Shown here: positions 43,943 to 51,948 of the stretch, piece after piece
How positions within the stretch are numbered: position 1 is the first letter of the stretch
Layout of the letters: the number at the start of each line of letters is the position of its first letter
Assembly: GCA_964510535.1 (NCBI GenBank)
Contig: CAZECG010000011.1
Location: forward strand, 1-64,000
DNA: 64,000 nucleotides
DNA from: JAJPXC01 sp964510535
GTDB taxonomy: Bacteria; Bacteroidota; Bacteroidia; Bacteroidales; Muribaculaceae
Direction: 5' to 3'
Position numbers and translations under genes: made by a program
The notes under the pieces: generated by a model
Told to the model about the DNA's origin: nothing
Databases searched by the model: none
What the model saw: the letters and a program-made list of their open reading frames with translations, nothing else

Positions 43943-45814
43943 TCAAAGTTTGGCGTCAATCAGTTTGATTTTTTCTTCGAGAGCTTTGAGGTCTTCTTTG
44001 ATACGCTCAATGCGACGTTGAAGGTCGCGAAGCATCGAGTCGCCGCTCTTTGACTTCGAGTTGAAAAATCCGAGATTATTCTCGTAGGTGTGAAGCTCCG
44101 AGCGACGCTGCTCATAGGCGCGGAGCATGCGTTCTCGCTCGCGTAACAGCTTGATTTCGTCGCCTGCCATCTCATCGATTGAACTTTCAAAACGGTTCAT
44201 CGCCTCGCGTGATTGCTTCATATTGTATGCCGAGTGGAGGCTGGAGGTCAATTCGCGGTAAGCATCATAGATTTTATCCTTGTCGCGGAACGGGACGTGC
44301 CCGATTTGCTGCCACTTTGCCGAAAGCTCCTTGATTTTAGCTATGGCTTCCTCTCTCGGAGTGTTTTCGGGGTCTATCGCACGTAGCTCGGCGATAATCT
44401 CTTTTTTCTGCTTAAGGTTGGCCTGCTCCACCGAGCGGGTATCATTGCTGTTTTTCTTTTTCTGCTCGAAGAAATAGTCACAAGCCTCAAGGAAACGATG
44501 CCACACGCTGTCAGAGTGTTTTTTTGGCACCGAGCCGATGGTTTTCCACTCTTTTTGGAGAGCTACCAAGGCATCGGTGGTGGCGCGCCAGTCAGTCGAA
44601 TCCTTCAGCGACTCGGCCTTCTCGCAGAGGGCTATCTTCTTAGCGAGGTTAGCGGCGAGTTCATCTTTCATTGACTTGAAATAGTCGGCCTTGGCGGCGA
44701 AGAACTTGTCGCAGGTCTCGCGGAATCGGGCAAACAGAGAATTGTTGAGTTTCTTTGACGCGAAACCGAGTTTTTTCCAATCTTCTTGAGCCTGAAGAAT
44801 CTGCTTGGTCAGTTCTTCCCATGCGGCATAGCTCTTGGCCCCGCTGAAATCAATGGCCTCGACGCGCTCGCAAATTTCGGTTTTGGCCAATTCGTTTTGA
44901 CGTTCACGCGCCTTGCGCTCCTCAAAGAAAGCTTGATATTTCTTGTTCACCTCGGCCGATGCGTCTTTGAATCGGTTCCATATCTCATCGCGCATCTCTT
45001 TCGCCACAGGACCCGTCTCGCGCCATTTGTCGTGAAGGTCTTGCAGACGTTTGAACGCCGTGATGACATCAGGCTCATTCATCAGCTTCTCCGCTTCGTC
45101 ACAGAGCAGCAGCTTTGTGTCGTAGTTTTTCTTGAAATCATAGTCCCGGAGGTCTTTGTTGATTTTAAGCTGGTCGTAGAAGCGTTCCACACCGTCTTGA
45201 TATCGTTTCCACACCGATGTGGCCTCAGAGGGAGGCACCTCTCCTATCTCCTTGAACTCCTGTTGCAGCTCTTTGAAGCGGGTAAAATGGCGGTTGACGT
45301 TATCGGTGTCGGCCGACATCTCGGCCAAAGCGGCTATTATTTCGTTTTTCTTCGCGAGATTTTCTTGTCTGACGGCCTCCTGCTCGGCAGCGAGACGCGC
45401 TTTCTTATCCTTGATTTCGGCGAGGAGGCTTTGTAGTTTTTCTTCAAGCGGGTCAACCGTGGCCTCAAACGCCGCAGCGTCATTACCGGCCTCTATAAAT
45501 GCCGCTTTCTCGGCATCTATCTCTTTGTTGCGCGCAGCGTAGAACAGTTGTTTCAACCGAGAAATCCCCTCTCTGGAGATTTCGCCGGCAGGGAGCTGGG
45601 CGATTTCCGTCAGTCGCTCTACCAGTTCATCCTTTGAGAGATTCTCAAACGTAATCTCCTCATGTTTTTCGTCAGCCAGCTCGGCGGCTACGGCTGCGGG
45701 TTCATCGGTTTTCTCAGTGTCCTCAGGCATCGGCTGAGGGGTCTCGGTCAAGGTTTTTTCCACGGGCTGCTGTGAGAGTTCAGCATCAGGAAAATCAGGC
45801 TTATTCATAGTCAT
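43943..45814 (-). CDS. DUF349 repeat protein
   Basis: 623 residues, highly charged and almost wholly helical. After an acidic, Pro/Glu-rich N-terminus (1-55) come several DUF349 repeats, each with a W at the start of a helix: RFKELQQEFKEIGEVPPSE, LHDKWRETGPVAKEMRDEIW, AQEDWKKLGFASKKL, LQKEWKTIGSVPKK and LSAKWQQIGHVPFRD. It ends with a coiled coil (about 545-623). No signal peptide, so probably cytoplasmic. Function unknown. Start could also be the ATG two codons later. Confidence 0.88.
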   Translation of the reverse strand: MTMNKPDFPDAELSQQPVEKTLTETPQPMPEDTEKTDEPAAVAAELADEKHEEITFENLSKDELVERLTEIAQLPAGEISREGISRLKQLFYAARNKEIDAEKAAFIEAGNDAAAFEATVDPLEEKLQSLLAEIKDKKARLAAEQEAVRQENLAKKNEIIAALAEMSADTDNVNRHFTRFKELQQEFKEIGEVPPSEATSVWKRYQDGVERFYDQLKINKDLRDYDFKKNYDTKLLLCDEAEKLMNEPDVITAFKRLQDLHDKWRETGPVAKEMRDEIWNRFKDASAEVNKKYQAFFEERKARERQNELAKTEICERVEAIDFSGAKSYAAWEELTKQILQAQEDWKKLGFASKKLNNSLFARFRETCDKFFAAKADYFKSMKDELAANLAKKIALCEKAESLKDSTDWRATTDALVALQKEWKTIGSVPKKHSDSVWHRFLEACDYFFEQKKKNSNDTRSVEQANLKQKKEIIAELRAIDPENTPREEAIAKIKELSAKWQQIGHVPFRDKDKIYDAYRELTSSLHSAYNMKQSREAMNRFESSIDEMAGDEIKLLRERERMLRAYEQRRSELHTYENNLGFFNSKSKSGDSMLRDLQRRIERIKEDLKALEEKIKLIDAKL

Positions 45815-45963
45815 CTAATTATTAATGGATTAAGGTTGCGCAGCCTATATCGGCCGCACAGACCCCCTAATGGTTTTCAAATTTAACCAAACTTTTTTAA
45901 TTTACCTCTAATTTTATGTTTTTTTTACTATACGCACTGTAAGAGGCGTGATTTCAGCAGTAA

Positions 45964-47202
45964 TCACGACGGCCGGTAGACAAGAGTCGACGAGTGGGCG
46001 GGGTTAAAAATTTCAGCCGCTGCCGCGCGCACACGCTCCGGGGTCAAAGCGCGGTATTGCGACACGACCTCATTGATGTCCTGATTGCGAATTTCGTATG
46101 ATGCGATTGCTTGCGCCCGCGACAGGAACTGGACATTGGAGATTGTGAACGTCGACTCGAAGCGGTTAATGGCGCGCTCCAGTTCATCGGCACCGACAGG
46201 CGTCTCGGCGAGGTCGGCCAAAGCATCACCAATCAGCTTCAACCCCTTGTCGACTGCCGCCTCTCCGCCTCCGGCGTTAAGCCGGGCATTGACCATGATA
46301 AACCCTGGTTCCTCGCTGCCGGCTATCGAAGCGTCGATTGAAGCGAACAGGTCGCTTCCCATCAGCAAATCCCTGTAAAGTCTCGACGAGCGGCCCGACG
46401 CGAGAATATCGCTCAGGGTGTCGGCGGCTATGTAGCGGGAATCGTGGCAGCCCGGCATAGGGAAAGCCACCGTCAGCAAAGTCTGAGGCACATCGCCGGC
46501 GGCGTCTTCACGCCGAGCGGTGTCGGGCAACGGCTCCACAGGATACTGTCGCGGCGCGATGTCGCGGCGGGGTATGTCGCCAAACCATTTTTCGGCGAGC
46601 CGAACGACACGGTCGGCCGAGATATTTCCGGTGACGACCATAATGGCGTTGTTGGGCGCGTAGTGGGAGTAGAAAAAGCGTTTCACGTCGTCCATCGTCA
46701 CCCGCCCGATATGTGATGGTTCAATTCCTATCACGGGCCAGCGGTAGGGATGGACTTTGTAAAGCATCCTGCGCAGATAGTGACCCACGTCGCCGTAAGG
46801 CCGATTAAGGCACTGCTGCTTAAACTCCTCGATGACAACGCTGCGTTGCACTTCAAGCGACTCGGGGGTGAAAGCGAGCGCAAGCATACGGTCGCTCTCT
46901 ATCCAGAAAGCGGTTTCGGCATTGTGGGCAGGTACCACGTCATAGAACGACGTGTAGTCATTGCTCGTCCAGGCGTTGTTCATACCGCCTGCCCGCTCTA
47001 TCTCGCCGTCAAAGTCGGGAATGTTGACCGAGCCGCCAAACATGAGGTGTTCAAACAGATGGGCCATACCGGTGAGGGATGGCGACTCGTCACGCGCACC
47101 CACGTTATAAACAACGTTGACGGCCACCATAGCCGTCGACGTGTCTTGATTGTGTATGACCCTCAGCCCGTTGGGGAGGGTAAAGCGGTTAAGCTCTATC
47201 AT
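45964..47202 (-). CDS. M16 family zinc peptidase
   Basis: 412 residues. The inverted zinc motif HxxEH is seen in MAHLFEHLMFGG near residue 47, with the distal Glu in the later helix VIEEFKQQCL. The N-terminal FTLPNGLRVIHNQDT and NVVYNVGARDES segments are classical, and the second half forms the inactive M16-C domain. No signal peptide, so probably cytoplasmic, degrading peptides. Its start overlaps the cyclophilin stop by four bases. Confidence 0.92.
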   Translation of the reverse strand: MIELNRFTLPNGLRVIHNQDTSTAMVAVNVVYNVGARDESPSLTGMAHLFEHLMFGGSVNIPDFDGEIERAGGMNNAWTSNDYTSFYDVVPAHNAETAFWIESDRMLALAFTPESLEVQRSVVIEEFKQQCLNRPYGDVGHYLRRMLYKVHPYRWPVIGIEPSHIGRVTMDDVKRFFYSHYAPNNAIMVVTGNISADRVVRLAEKWFGDIPRRDIAPRQYPVEPLPDTARREDAAGDVPQTLLTVAFPMPGCHDSRYIAADTLSDILASGRSSRLYRDLLMGSDLFASIDASIAGSEEPGFIMVNARLNAGGGEAAVDKGLKLIGDALADLAETPVGADELERAINRFESTFTISNVQFLSRAQAIASYEIRNQDINEVVSQYRALTPERVRAAAAEIFNPAHSSTLVYRPS

Positions 47203-48074
47203 TTTACGATTGACATGGAAATGATTTTGACGTCTTCAACCGGGCGGTCGTTACCGTCGGTCGCGGATTTCTCGATTTTGTCGACAACGTCCATTCCCTG
47301 CTCCACCTGACCGAACACTGTGTATTGCCCGTCGAGGTGGGGCGCGCCGCCAACCGTCATGTAGGCTTCGCGCTGAGCGGCAGTCATCACCGGGGTTGAG
47401 TCATTGGCCGCTTTCTCCTCTGTGGCAGCGATAAGTTGCTGACGCAAAGCCTCAAGACCGGCATGGTCACCCGCGGTCTGCATACGCCGTATCTCATCCT
47501 GACGCTCGCTCGCAAGCTGCTGGAATATCCCCTGTTTGCGCATCATGCCGAGCTGCTGCTCCAAGCGCGAAATCTCCGACTCAGTCGAAACCCGCCCTGT
47601 AACAATGTAAAATTGCGAGCCAGACGACTGGCGGCGGGGATTGACCTGGTCAGCCTGACGGGCTGCCGCAAGCGCGCCGCGGCGATGGAAATGCTCAGGA
47701 TAGACAATCTCGGCGTCAATCTGATAGCCGGGGCCGCCACTGCCCAACATTTGCCCTTTCTTGGCGGTTTTAGAATCGGGGTCACCGGTCTGTATCATGA
47801 ACTCGTTTATGACGCGGTGAAACAACACTCCGTTATAGAATCCCTCGTTGACGAGCTTTAAGAAGTTGTCGCGATGTCGCGGCGTGTCGCCGAACAGGCG
47901 CACCCTGATGTCGCCGGCAGAGGTTTTGATGTCGACAAGCGCGTCGGTCGAATCGGTTTTGTTTGTCATTTGCTGTGATTGTTTTGTGTTATCGGTGGAT
48001 GCCTCGACCGATGACGCGCTACACGATACGCAGGCCATCATCAGTGCTATCCACAAAATTAATGATTTCGTCAT
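47199..48074 (-). CDS. Exported cyclophilin-type peptidyl-prolyl isomerase with helical insert
   Basis: 291 residues. A signal peptide ends near ACVSC, so it may be a lipoprotein. The cyclophilin fold is clear: TPRHRDNFLKLVNEGFYNG, LFHRVINEFMIQTGDP and SSGSQFYIVTG, with the C-terminal DGQYTVFGQVEQGMDVVDKI. Between the SQFYIV and TVFGQV strands about 75 residues are inserted, charged and helical (RLEQQLGMMRKQG through EEKAANDS). It probably helps fold periplasmic proteins. It is coupled to the M16 peptidase gene. Confidence 0.92.
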   Translation of the reverse strand: MTKSLILWIALMMACVSCSASSVEASTDNTKQSQQMTNKTDSTDALVDIKTSAGDIRVRLFGDTPRHRDNFLKLVNEGFYNGVLFHRVINEFMIQTGDPDSKTAKKGQMLGSGGPGYQIDAEIVYPEHFHRRGALAAARQADQVNPRRQSSGSQFYIVTGRVSTESEISRLEQQLGMMRKQGIFQQLASERQDEIRRMQTAGDHAGLEALRQQLIAATEEKAANDSTPVMTAAQREAYMTVGGAPHLDGQYTVFGQVEQGMDVVDKIEKSATDGNDRPVEDVKIISMSIVK

Positions 48075-48119
48075 TTTAAAATATCATAATGTCCGAGCTG
48101 TGGCGCGGACTGGTTTCCG

Positions 48120-48494
48120 TCATATTCCGCGAGGATAGAGACGCTTGTAGATGCGGCGGAAGTTATCGTCGGTCGCCGAAAGCTCATCGGCGTGCGACAT
48201 GTAATCCTCTCCCCAGATGGCAAGCAGCAGGTCGCCAAGATAACGGCGTTCGCGGTCCTTCTCGATAGCCGCGGCTATAAGGCGGGAGATTGAGACCGAA
48301 TATTTGCCGGGGTCGATCGCCGAGAGATAACGGGCCGCGCTTGCCACGAACTGCCCTGTCTTGTCGACAGTTATCATGTTATCAACCAAAAAATCCATAT
48401 CGTCGTCACAAGTCGCGATGTGGTTGGCGATATACTCGTAAGTCAGCAACCCGTCGGGGTCCTTTGAGAGCGTCTTAATTTCTTCGTTGGTCAT
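48120..48494 (-). CDS. Hypothetical small helical protein
   Basis: 124 residues from the ATG at 48494. It is helical and acidic: TNEEIKTLSKDPDGLLTYEYI, then DDMDFLVDNMITVDKTGQF and IGDLLLAIWGEDY-like LGDLLLAIWGEDYMSHADEL. No signal peptide and no known motif. I chose this start because a longer frame to 48554 crosses the promoter box at 48538. It is 45 bases upstream of the cyclophilin gene on the same strand, so the three may share a transcript. I do not recognise the family. Confidence 0.7.
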   Translation of the reverse strand: MTNEEIKTLSKDPDGLLTYEYIANHIATCDDDMDFLVDNMITVDKTGQFVASAARYLSAIDPGKYSVSISRLIAAAIEKDRERRYLGDLLLAIWGEDYMSHADELSATDDNFRRIYKRLYPRGI

Positions 48495-48537
48495 AGTCTT
48501 AACGTTTTTCCCGGCCGCAGGCCGAGCCAAATCATCG

Positions 48538-48545
48538 CAAAGATA
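48538..48545 (-). promoter_or_regulatory. -7 box of the 48494 gene
   Basis: Minus-strand TATCTTTG, exact, lies 43 bases before the ATG. Confidence 0.6.
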
Positions 48546-48619
48546 GTAAAACAATTCTAAGAGGATAACTAAATTCTTAAAAAAAGCGCGCCGGCGACTC
48601 TCGGAACGAGAAAAACAGC

Positions 48620-48627
48620 TAACTTCG
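48620..48627 (+). promoter_or_regulatory. -7 box of the queuosine-precursor transporter gene
   Basis: TAACTTCG. The expected transcription start (about 48631-48635) is just before the riboswitch stem at 48640, so the leader consists almost only of the aptamer. Confidence 0.55.
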
Positions 48628-48639
48628 CGGGTAAATACA

Positions 48640-48669
48640 CCGAGTGCTTGCTACCTCGTAAAAAACAAG
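48640..48669 (+). ncRNA. preQ1-I-like riboswitch
   Basis: A short H-type pseudoknot fits the preQ1-I pattern. P1 is CGAG (48641-48644) with CTCG (48655-48658). Loop 1 (48645-48654) contains CTTG followed by CTAC, the latter conserved in the family. After P1 comes TAAAAAAC and then CAAG (48666-48669), which pairs with CTTG (48647-48650) as P2. In the B. subtilis aptamer the same places read TAG-CTAC and AAAAAACTA, so the P2 pair has changed with compensation. The ATG of a queuosine-precursor transporter starts four bases later, so ligand binding would hide the start region. The gene context fits preQ1 or a related deazapurine. Confidence 0.75.
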
Positions 48670-48673
48670 ATTC

Positions 48674-49363
48674 ATGAACAAAGACACAAAACACTTCTCT
48701 GCCATATTCGTGGCTCTGGCATCGCTGTTCTGCGTTTGCCTGATTGTTTCAAACATAATGGAGATTAAGACGGTCGATTTAGGGCCTCTGACCATCACCG
48801 CGGGGTTCATAGCGTTTCCCGTCAGCTACATCATAAACGACTGCATCGTCGAGGTCTACGGATTTGCCAAAGCGCGTCTCGTGATATGGCTCGCTTTCGC
48901 ATTAAGCCTGTTTGTGACGCTGATGCTTCAAGCCGCCGTCATGCTCCCGGGAGGAGCCTCCTGGGACGCACAAGCCGCGATGGAGCGCATATTCGGCAGC
49001 GTGCCGCGCATGGTGGCGGCCAGCTTCGCCGCATTCATCTGCGGGTCGATGGTCAACGCCTATGTCATGAGCCGCATGAAAATCAGTTCGCGGGGACGAC
49101 GGTTCTCTCTGCGCGCGATAGTCTCAACCCTTTGGGGGGAAACAACCGACTCTTTGATATTCTTCCCCATAGCGTTCGGCGGGGTGCTGGCGTGGAAAGA
49201 AATCGCCGCGCTCATCGTGACCCAAGCATTGCTCAAGACCGTCTATGAGATAGCCGCACTGCCGCTGACCCTCAGAGTGGTCTCGAAACTCAAAGCTGCC
49301 GAGGGAGAGGATGCTTACGACAACGGCATATCCTACAAGTGGTGGAAGCTGCGCGACTTATAA
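48674..49363 (+). CDS. yhhQ: Queuosine precursor transporter (YhhQ family)
   Basis: 229 residues with about six membrane segments. The VUT/DUF165 hallmarks are present: VSNIMEIKTVDLGPLTITAG, FPVSYIINDCIVEVYGF with the Asp-Cys pair, and the late STLWGETTDSLIFFPIAFGG. The family imports preQ0 or preQ1 for tRNA queuosine. The leader carries a preQ1-I-like aptamer, which strengthens the assignment. A single gene, followed by the HU gene after a 197-base gap. Confidence 0.93.
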   Translation: MNKDTKHFSAIFVALASLFCVCLIVSNIMEIKTVDLGPLTITAGFIAFPVSYIINDCIVEVYGFAKARLVIWLAFALSLFVTLMLQAAVMLPGGASWDAQAAMERIFGSVPRMVAASFAAFICGSMVNAYVMSRMKISSRGRRFSLRAIVSTLWGETTDSLIFFPIAFGGVLAWKEIAALIVTQALLKTVYEIAALPLTLRVVSKLKAAEGEDAYDNGISYKWWKLRDL

Positions 49364-49466
49364 AAAACGCCGGGATGATAATCCAGAATGCGGCAAAACC
49401 GATAATACTCTGAGGTTTATTAAAAAAATTTAGGCCTAAAATACCTGCTAATTGAAAAAAAAGCGC

Positions 49467-49474
49467 GATATTTG
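49467..49474 (+). promoter_or_regulatory. Probable -7 box of the HU gene
   Basis: GATATTTG matches seven of eight positions of TAnnTTTG. It gives a leader of about 80 bases. No clear -33 element. Confidence 0.4.
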
Positions 49475-49560
49475 CACTTGCAATTTTCCGAGCGTCGTGA
49501 TATTCGATGCTAAAGAGTTGCATATCAATGATATTTTAACAATATAACGCATAATTAAAA

Positions 49561-49836
49561 ATGACTAAAGCTGACATCGTAAACGAAATTTCCCGGTCAA
49601 CCGGCATTGAGAAGGCCAACGTCCTCGAAACCATCGAGAAATTCATGGAGACTGTTAAAGACTCGCTCGCTCATGGCGAAAACGTGTATCTCCGCGGCTT
49701 CGGCAGCTTCATCGTGAAGACCCGCTCCGAGAAAACCGCCCGCAACATTTCAAAGAACACAACCATCATCATCCCTGAGCACAAAATCCCCGCATTCAAG
49801 CCTGCGAAAGTGTTCATGGAAGATGTGAAACAATAA
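49561..49836 (+). CDS. HU-family nucleoid protein
   Basis: 91 residues. It has the helical dimerisation half (TKADIVNEISRSTGIEKANV, VLETIEKFMETVKDSL) and the beta-arm half (NVYLRGFGSFIVKTRSEKTA, then PEHKIPAFKPAKVF). The arm tip, KNTTIIIPEH, departs from the usual N-P-T-G proline tip, which normally intercalates into DNA, so bending may be weaker. It is followed by the tiny ribosomal protein and RNase G genes. Confidence 0.93.
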   Translation: MTKADIVNEISRSTGIEKANVLETIEKFMETVKDSLAHGENVYLRGFGSFIVKTRSEKTARNISKNTTIIIPEHKIPAFKPAKVFMEDVKQ

Positions 49837-49897
49837 TCTCCGGTCAGCGAGAAAAAAACATATCAACTTAATTATAAACTATAAAATTTAGCGTAAA

Positions 49898-49987
49898 ATG
49901 CCAAGCGGAAAAAAAAGAAAAGGCCACAAGATGGCGACCCACAAGCGCAAAAAACGTCTGAGAAAGAACCGTCACAAGAAGAAATAA
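49898..49987 (+). CDS. bS22/mS38-like small ribosomal protein (AURKAIP1/COX24 domain)
   Basis: A 29-residue, extremely basic protein, ATG to TAA: MPSGKKRKGHKMATHK followed by RKKRLRKNRHKKK. Nearly identical short proteins occur in Bacteroidota and are annotated as AURKAIP1/COX24 domain proteins. The domain is that of mitochondrial ribosomal protein mS38, to which mycobacterial bS22 is related, so it probably sits in the 30S decoding region. It is 61 bases after HU, with an AT-rich gap ending TAAAATG. Too short for usual gene callers. Confidence 0.85.
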   Translation: MPSGKKRKGHKMATHKRKKRLRKNRHKKK

Positions 49988-50035
49988 TCTCTCACACGTT
50001 GCGTGTGTATGAAATGACTCGTCTTTCTTGACAAA

Positions 50036-50126
50036 GTGAGAAAACGCTATACTAAGAACAAACCTTGATGGGATGCACCAATCTAATGCTTTAACCCCAT
50101 CGATGTTTGTTCTTTGCGTTTTTCAC
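50036..50126 (+). other. Long stem-loop in front of RNase G
   Basis: Three stems stack in one 91-base hairpin: GTGA-AAAACGC (50036-50047, one G bulge) with GCGTTTTTCAC (50116-50126), AAGAACAAAC (50054-50063) with GTTTGTTCTT (50105-50114), and GATGGG (50067-50072) with CCCATC (50096-50101). It lies between the small ribosomal protein stop and the rng ATG, 62 bases before the latter. There is no terminal T-run after the outer stem. Confidence 0.85.
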
Positions 50127-50188
50127 AGCCCATATCCATCAGGGAGCTATAAGCAGCTCCACATCGAATCTCAGTTCTAAGATAAATC

Positions 50189-51811
50189 ATGAAAAGTGAA
50201 CTCGTTGTAGACGTTCAACCCACCGAGGTCTCTATCGCCTTGCTGGAAGATTCCAGGCTCGTTTCCCTGCAGAAAGAAGCCCGGAACATCTCCTACGCTG
50301 TGGGCGACATTTACCTGGCGAAAGTCAAAAAACTCATGCCGGGACTGAATGCTGCCTTTGTCAACGTAGGCTACGAAAAGGACGCTTTCCTCCATTACTT
50401 AGATCTTGGCTCCCAATTCTCATCCTACTCCTCATTCGTCAAGCAACTCCTTGACGACCGCAAGAAGCTACCGCAGATGTCGAAGATGAAACCGCTCCCC
50501 GACATCGACAAACACGGCACAATAGCGACCACACTGACTCCCGGACAAGAACTTCTGGTACAGATTGTAAAAGAGCCTATATCGTCAAAAGGGCCGAGGC
50601 TGACTACCGAAATATCATTCACCGGGCGTTACATGGTGCTGATTCCTTTCAGCGACAAAATCTCAATCTCACAAAAAATCAAGGCAACCGAGGAGAAACT
50701 CAGGCTCCGCCAGCTCATCGAAAGCATTAAGCCCAAAAACTTCGGAGTGATTGTGAGAACATCGGCCGAGGGCAAACGCGTGGCCGAACTAAACCATGAG
50801 CTGAAAACCTTGCTGAAATGCTGGGAAGACGCATTGGTTAAGGCTCAAAAGTCACAGGCCCCCACGCTCGTATTCGAGGAAGAGAGCCGCATAGTCAGCG
50901 TCCTGCGCGACATTTTCAGTCCCACTTTTGAAAACATCTTCGTCAACGACAAGGATGTGATGGCGCAGATTGAGAAATATGTCGACCTAATCGCACCCGA
51001 ACGACGCGAAATCGTCAAATATCATGGCGGAGACACCCCGATATTCGACCACTTCAACATCACCAAACAGATAAAATCATCGTTTGGCAAAACGGTATCG
51101 TTCAAATCGGGCGCATACATCATCATCGAACACACCGAAGCGCTCCACGTTATCGACGTAAACTCGGGCAACCGTTCAAAAGCGACTAACGACCAAGAAA
51201 GCAACGCCCTCGAAGTGAATATGCGGGCCGCCGACGAAATAGCGCGACAGCTCAGGCTGCGCGACATGGGCGGCATAATCGTTATCGACTTCATCGACAT
51301 GAACACCGCCGACCACCGCCAGAAACTATATGACCACATGAGAGAGGTGATGGCCAACGACCGCGCGCGTCACAACATCCTGCCATTAAGCAAATTCGGA
51401 CTGATGCAAATCACGCGACAACGCGTGAGACCGGTTCTCGACATCGAAACAAGCGAAACCTGCCCTTCATGCTACGGCAAAGGGAAAGTACAGCCATCGC
51501 TGCTTTTTACCGACACACTGCGTGAAAAAATCGAATATCTCGTCAACTCGCTTAAAGTAAAAGGGTTTGTGATGTATGTACACCCCTTTGTCGACGCGTT
51601 TCTGAAAAAAGGGCTGCTGTCGCCATACCGAAAATGGAAACTCGACATCGGGGGCAGCTTCAAAATCATGCCCGACCAGTCGCTCGCATATCTGCAATAC
51701 CGTGTGCTCGACAAAAACCGAAATGAGATAGACCTTAAAGAGGAGAAAGATCTCGACTCATCTTCGAGCAAAACTAAATCAAAAGCCAAGAACAGAAACA
51801 AAGAGGAATAG
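50189..51811 (+). CDS. rng: Ribonuclease G/E family endoribonuclease
   Basis: 540 residues. The N-terminal S1 domain is GDIYLAKVKKLMPGLNAAFVNVG. The DNase-I-like catalytic part has the metal-binding Asp residues in VIDVNSG and IVIDFIDM. The zinc-link CPSCYGKGKV (two Cys) and a small C-terminal domain follow. A basic Ser/Lys tail ends the protein. This is the RNase G branch, lacking the long RNase E scaffold. It processes 16S rRNA and turns over mRNA. A 91-base hairpin precedes it and may be a self-cleavage site (inference from RNase E autoregulation). Confidence 0.94.
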   Translation: MKSELVVDVQPTEVSIALLEDSRLVSLQKEARNISYAVGDIYLAKVKKLMPGLNAAFVNVGYEKDAFLHYLDLGSQFSSYSSFVKQLLDDRKKLPQMSKMKPLPDIDKHGTIATTLTPGQELLVQIVKEPISSKGPRLTTEISFTGRYMVLIPFSDKISISQKIKATEEKLRLRQLIESIKPKNFGVIVRTSAEGKRVAELNHELKTLLKCWEDALVKAQKSQAPTLVFEEESRIVSVLRDIFSPTFENIFVNDKDVMAQIEKYVDLIAPERREIVKYHGGDTPIFDHFNITKQIKSSFGKTVSFKSGAYIIIEHTEALHVIDVNSGNRSKATNDQESNALEVNMRAADEIARQLRLRDMGGIIVIDFIDMNTADHRQKLYDHMREVMANDRARHNILPLSKFGLMQITRQRVRPVLDIETSETCPSCYGKGKVQPSLLFTDTLREKIEYLVNSLKVKGFVMYVHPFVDAFLKKGLLSPYRKWKLDIGGSFKIMPDQSLAYLQYRVLDKNRNEIDLKEEKDLDSSSSKTKSKAKNRNKEE

Positions 51812-51851
51812 ACGCTCCGACGCGCCTTTAATTCTTGAATAACAAAATGGG

Positions 51852-51889
51852 AACCGCCGTCAAACCCCACATCGGGTGACGGCGGTTTT
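51852..51889. terminator. Bidirectional terminator between rng and asnA
   Basis: AACCGCCGTCA (51852-51862) pairs with TGACGGCGGTT (51877-51887), followed by TTTT on the plus strand. On the minus strand the stem is followed by a mixed sequence, so the main effect is on rng. Confidence 0.88.
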
Positions 51890-51948
51890 CCATAAAAATT
51901 ACCACGCCTGTAAATCTTGTGATTCGATAGCCTGACTAAGAGCCGGCA

